Below, piece by piece: positions 61,701-64,000 of a stretch of 64,000 nucleotides of DNA (the first letter of the stretch is position 1; each line of letters opens with the position of its first letter). The DNA is from JBGVSA01 sp049840475 (lineage in GTDB: Bacteria; Pseudomonadota; Gammaproteobacteria; Burkholderiales; Rhodocyclaceae), in NCBI GenBank assembly GCA_049840475.1, contig JASGKX010000003.1:62001-126000 (forward strand), in the 5' to 3' direction. The translations under genes were made by a program, and so were the position numbers. The notes under the pieces are model-generated. The model did not search any database. It saw nothing but the letters and a program-made list of their open reading frames with translations, and was not told the origin of the DNA.

Positions 61701-62238
61701 ATGTCTTCCGCGCAATACAGCACGCCGACCAAGCTGATTCACTGGCTGACGGTAATCCTGGTACTCGTTGCATTCATCTATGGCCCGGGCGGCTCCGAGG
61801 CGCGCGTCTATTCGGCGTTGCGCGATTCCGATCGACAGTTGCATGAAACGCTCGGTCTCTGCGTGCTGGCCTTGTCGGTCATTCGCTTGTTATGGCGCGC
61901 AGTAGAACAAGCGGCCGCCGCCGGTGGATGGCGCGCTGTGGATGCGACGTCTGGCGTCGGTCGTGCAAATTGTGCTTTTCGCGCTGCTCTTCATCGTGCC
62001 GCTGACTGCGATCAGTGGGGCATGGCTGGAGGGACATCCGCTGACGTTGGTGCAGTCGGTCACGATTGCACCGCCCATCGCGCCGTCTCACGACCTGGGC
62101 GCGACGATTGCCGAGCTGCATGGTTGGCTGGGTGACATCATCCTCTGGGTGGCCGGGCTGCATGCTGTAGCCGCGCTATTCCATCACTACGTGCTGCGGG
62201 ACGACGTGTTGCGGCGGATGCTTCCGCATCGGCACTAG
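61701..62238 (+). pseudogene. Cytochrome b561-type protein, frame broken near 61910
   Basis: The start is ATG 61701 (MSSAQYSTPTKLIHWLTVIL). The first two membrane helices, with His in LIHW and LHETLG, are in one frame. After RLLWRAVEQ the expected R-P-P-P-V-D-G-A-L-W continues in the next frame, where helices three and four (LFALLFIVPLTAISGAWLEG and LHGWLGDIILWVAGLHAV, ending in the His pair HHYVLRD) run to 62238. Removing one base near GAACAAGCGGCC gives 178 residues, the size of four-helix b561 proteins, with four heme-ligand His. It transfers electrons in the inner membrane. The break may be sequencing error. Confidence 0.82.
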
Positions 62239-62300
62239 ACCGGCTTTCGTCCGGACGGCGTGGCAGGTTGCCGAGCCGCCCGGACTACCGGTGCGATGTC

Positions 62301-63548
62301 TTACGCGTCGTACGGATCGCGCGTGATGGGGCAGGTCATGCAGTGACCGCCGCCACGGCCGCGACCGAGCTCTGCGCCGACAAAGGTGACGACTTCAATG
62401 CCTGCCTTACGCAACAGCGTGTTGGTGTAAACGTTGCGATCGTAGGCGAGCACGGTGCCCGGTGATACGCACACAAGGTTCGCGCCACTGTCCCACTGTG
62501 TACGTTCGCGCATGTAGGCATTGCCCCCCGTTTCAACCACGCGCATTTTTTTTACGCCCAATGCTTGTCCGACGACGTCAACGAGCGGTGCGTCTTCGCG
62601 GTGCAGGCTGAGTTCGCCGGGCTTGTTGCCGGGGCGATACGAGAACACGCGGATCTGATTGACGATGTCGGGATACAGCAGCACGCAGTCACGATCGGCA
62701 AAGGTGAATACCGTATCGAGGTGCATCGCGGCGCGCAGCTTGGGCATGGCGGCGACGATGACGCGGTCGACCACGTTGTTCTCGAACAGTGACGAGGCGA
62801 GCTGACTGATGGCCTGACGCGAGGTCCGTTCGCTCATGCCGATAAGCAGCGTGCGGTTGCCGATGGGCATGACATCGCCACCTTCGAGCGTGGCCAGCCC
62901 ATGGTCCATCGTCGGGTCGCCCCACCACACACGCACCTTGCCGGCGAACGTCGGATGAAATCTGTAGATGGCCGAGGTGAGGATGGTCTCTTCGTGACGT
63001 GCCGGCCAATACAACGGATTGAGCGTCGCGCCGCCGTAGATCCAGCAGGTGGTGTCACGCGTGTACAGCGTGTTCGGCAGTGGCGGCAACAAGTATTCGG
63101 TGACGCCAGCGGCCTCGCGGATGAGCTTGAGTTGTTCTCCGCCTATCGCGTCGGGGAACTCGTCCGTGGACAATCCACCGATGAGTGTCTCGGCCAATAC
63201 GCGGGGCGAGAGGCCTTCGAGATAGCTGCGGATCTCGTCGATCAGACCGAGGCCGACCTGGTCGGCCACGACCTGGTGGTCGAGAATCCACTTCTTCGCT
63301 TCAGGGATGGCGACGGTTTCGGCGAGCAGGTTGTGCATCTCCAGCACGTCGACGCCGCGGTCGCGCATCTTGGTCATGAAGTCGAAATGGTCGCGCTTGG
63401 CGTTCTCCACCCACATGACATCGTCGAACAGCAGTGCGTCGCAATTGCTGGGGGTCAGTCGCTCGTGCGCACGGCCGGGTGCGCACACCATGACGGTGCG
63501 CAGTTGGCCGACTTCAGAGTGAACGCCAAAAGTGGTGTTGTTCGTCAT
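62301..63548 (-). CDS. arcA: Arginine deiminase
   Basis: 415 residues from ATG 63548 (MTNNTTFGVHSEVGQLRTV), with AAAGGAGCAA before it. Typical ADI motifs: NCDALLFDDVMWVENAKRDH, TRDTTCWIYGG, HLDTVFTFAD and the catalytic Cys in GRGGGHCMTCPITRDPYDA at the end. It converts arginine to citrulline and ammonia. The next step, ornithine carbamoyltransferase (arcB), is not encoded downstream: the following gene is convergent cytochrome b561. ArcD is encoded upstream on the same strand. Ammonia production supports acid survival. Confidence 0.96.
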   Translation of the reverse strand: MTNNTTFGVHSEVGQLRTVMVCAPGRAHERLTPSNCDALLFDDVMWVENAKRDHFDFMTKMRDRGVDVLEMHNLLAETVAIPEAKKWILDHQVVADQVGLGLIDEIRSYLEGLSPRVLAETLIGGLSTDEFPDAIGGEQLKLIREAAGVTEYLLPPLPNTLYTRDTTCWIYGGATLNPLYWPARHEETILTSAIYRFHPTFAGKVRVWWGDPTMDHGLATLEGGDVMPIGNRTLLIGMSERTSRQAISQLASSLFENNVVDRVIVAAMPKLRAAMHLDTVFTFADRDCVLLYPDIVNQIRVFSYRPGNKPGELSLHREDAPLVDVVGQALGVKKMRVVETGGNAYMRERTQWDSGANLVCVSPGTVLAYDRNVYTNTLLRKAGIEVVTFVGAELGRGRGGGHCMTCPITRDPYDA

Positions 63549-63565
63549 TGATTGCTCCTTTAGCT

Positions 63566-64000
63566 TCAAATCGTGATCGCGCCCTGCGCCAGACCGATGA
63601 CGGCCGCGACGGCGCCGATGAGGGCGATGATGAATATGGTCAGCTCGACACCGGTGAACAGGCGCGCGCCTTGTTCGCGACGGGCCCACCAGTAGAGGAG
63701 GGTGCCGGGGGCGTAGAGCAGGGCAGACAGCAGCAGGTACTTCATGCCGCCCGCATAGACCATGAACGCCGTGTAGATGGCTGCGACGGAGGCGATGATG
63801 AGTTCATTGCGGCGCTCCGCATCATTGAGATACCCGCTGGTGGCGCGCTTGGCGACGAGGATGCCGAAACCTGCGACAAGCAAGTACGGGATCAGCGACA
63901 TTGAGCTGGTGAGGCTCAGCATCAGCGAGAAGGCATCGCTCGACCAGTACGTGCTGATGACCAGGCATTGCACGACGATGTTGGTCAGCCATAGCGCGGC
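63566..64000 (-). CDS. arcD: Arginine/ornithine antiporter (ArcD type), cut by window end
   Basis: The frame is open to the last base of the window, so only the C-terminal 144 residues are seen. Several membrane helices are present, with SLTSSMSLIPYLLVAGFGILVAKR and MVYAGGMKYLLLSALLYAPGTLLYW, the APC-superfamily pattern of arginine:ornithine antiporters. It ends 17 bases before the arcA start, so the two are co-transcribed. ArcD swaps arginine for ornithine with no net energy cost. That the gene is ArcD rather than a related basic amino acid antiporter rests mainly on the arcA neighbour. Confidence 0.85.
   Translation of the reverse strand, partial: AALWLTNIVVQCLVISTYWSSDAFSLMLSLTSSMSLIPYLLVAGFGILVAKRATSGYLNDAERRNELIIASVAAIYTAFMVYAGGMKYLLLSALLYAPGTLLYWWARREQGARLFTGVELTIFIIALIGAVAAVIGLAQGAITI

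Noticed and set aside
61451..61732. 93-residue minus-strand frame upstream of cytochrome b561
   Set aside because: It has no ribosome binding site, Pro/Thr-rich composition and no recognisable family, and it overlaps the tRNA promoter.

Overview
The window is a high-GC chromosomal segment that reads as a member of the Burkholderiaceae (Betaproteobacteria). The gene order thrS-infC-rpmI-rplT-pheS-pheT-ihfA-merR, the etfBA pair, ArcD/ArcA and many NitT/TauT, TctABC and two-component systems fit the Burkholderia/Ralstonia/Pandoraea group. I lean to Pandoraea but cannot prove it without a search. There are no insertion sequences, phage genes or CRISPR arrays.

Layout. 1-3.1 kb: end of a Kef-type K+/H+ antiporter, a glycine-rich stress-type protein, the GTPase YlqF/RbgA and a small membrane protein. 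3.1-10.9 kb: tRNA-Val(GAC) with its own promoter and terminator, then the translation cluster thrS, infC (ATC start), rpmI, rplT, pheS, pheT, ihfA and a MerR-type regulator. 10.9-16.2 kb: a TetR regulator, etfB-etfA, a CbiM-like membrane protein, a small conserved protein and a DmdC-type acyl-CoA dehydrogenase. 16.5-24.2 kb: a frameshifted poly-Ser lipoprotein, a MASE1-CHASE-GGDEF-EAL protein, a HAD hydrolase, a 54-residue protein and the lysine permease LysP. 24.3-30.3 kb: a tight operon of IclR regulator, HMG-CoA-lyase-type enzyme, family III CoA transferase and TctC-TctB-TctA. It probably takes up a branched di/tricarboxylate, activates it with CoA and cleaves it. 30.4-34.4 kb: patatin lipase, GntP permease and serA (frameshifted). 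34.4-44 kb: secreted pectate lyase with a poly-Ser linker, a NitT/TauT-type ABC transporter, a TctD/TctE-like two-component system and a third poly-Ser surface lipoprotein. 44-52.8 kb: an organosulfur/xenobiotic-type cluster with an amidohydrolase, FMN reductase, FMNH2-dependent monooxygenase, two paralogous sulfonate-type binding proteins and two permeases but no ATPase, then a thioredoxin-like protein. 53-59 kb: two further two-component systems flanking a frameshifted lipoprotein, an orphan flgH and a 66-residue protein. 59-64 kb: an EF-hand protein, a secreted protein, a DUF3750 protein, tRNA-Val(CAC), a frameshifted cytochrome b561 and arcA-arcD (arcD cut by the window end).

Two cautions. 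Four genes (poly-Ser lipoprotein at 16.5 kb, serA, lipoprotein at 55.1 kb, cytochrome b561) each carry one frame break. Three fit a single inserted base, so consensus errors are as likely as true pseudogenes. Functions of the transport and catabolic operons are inferred from family membership and context; their substrates are not readable from sequence.
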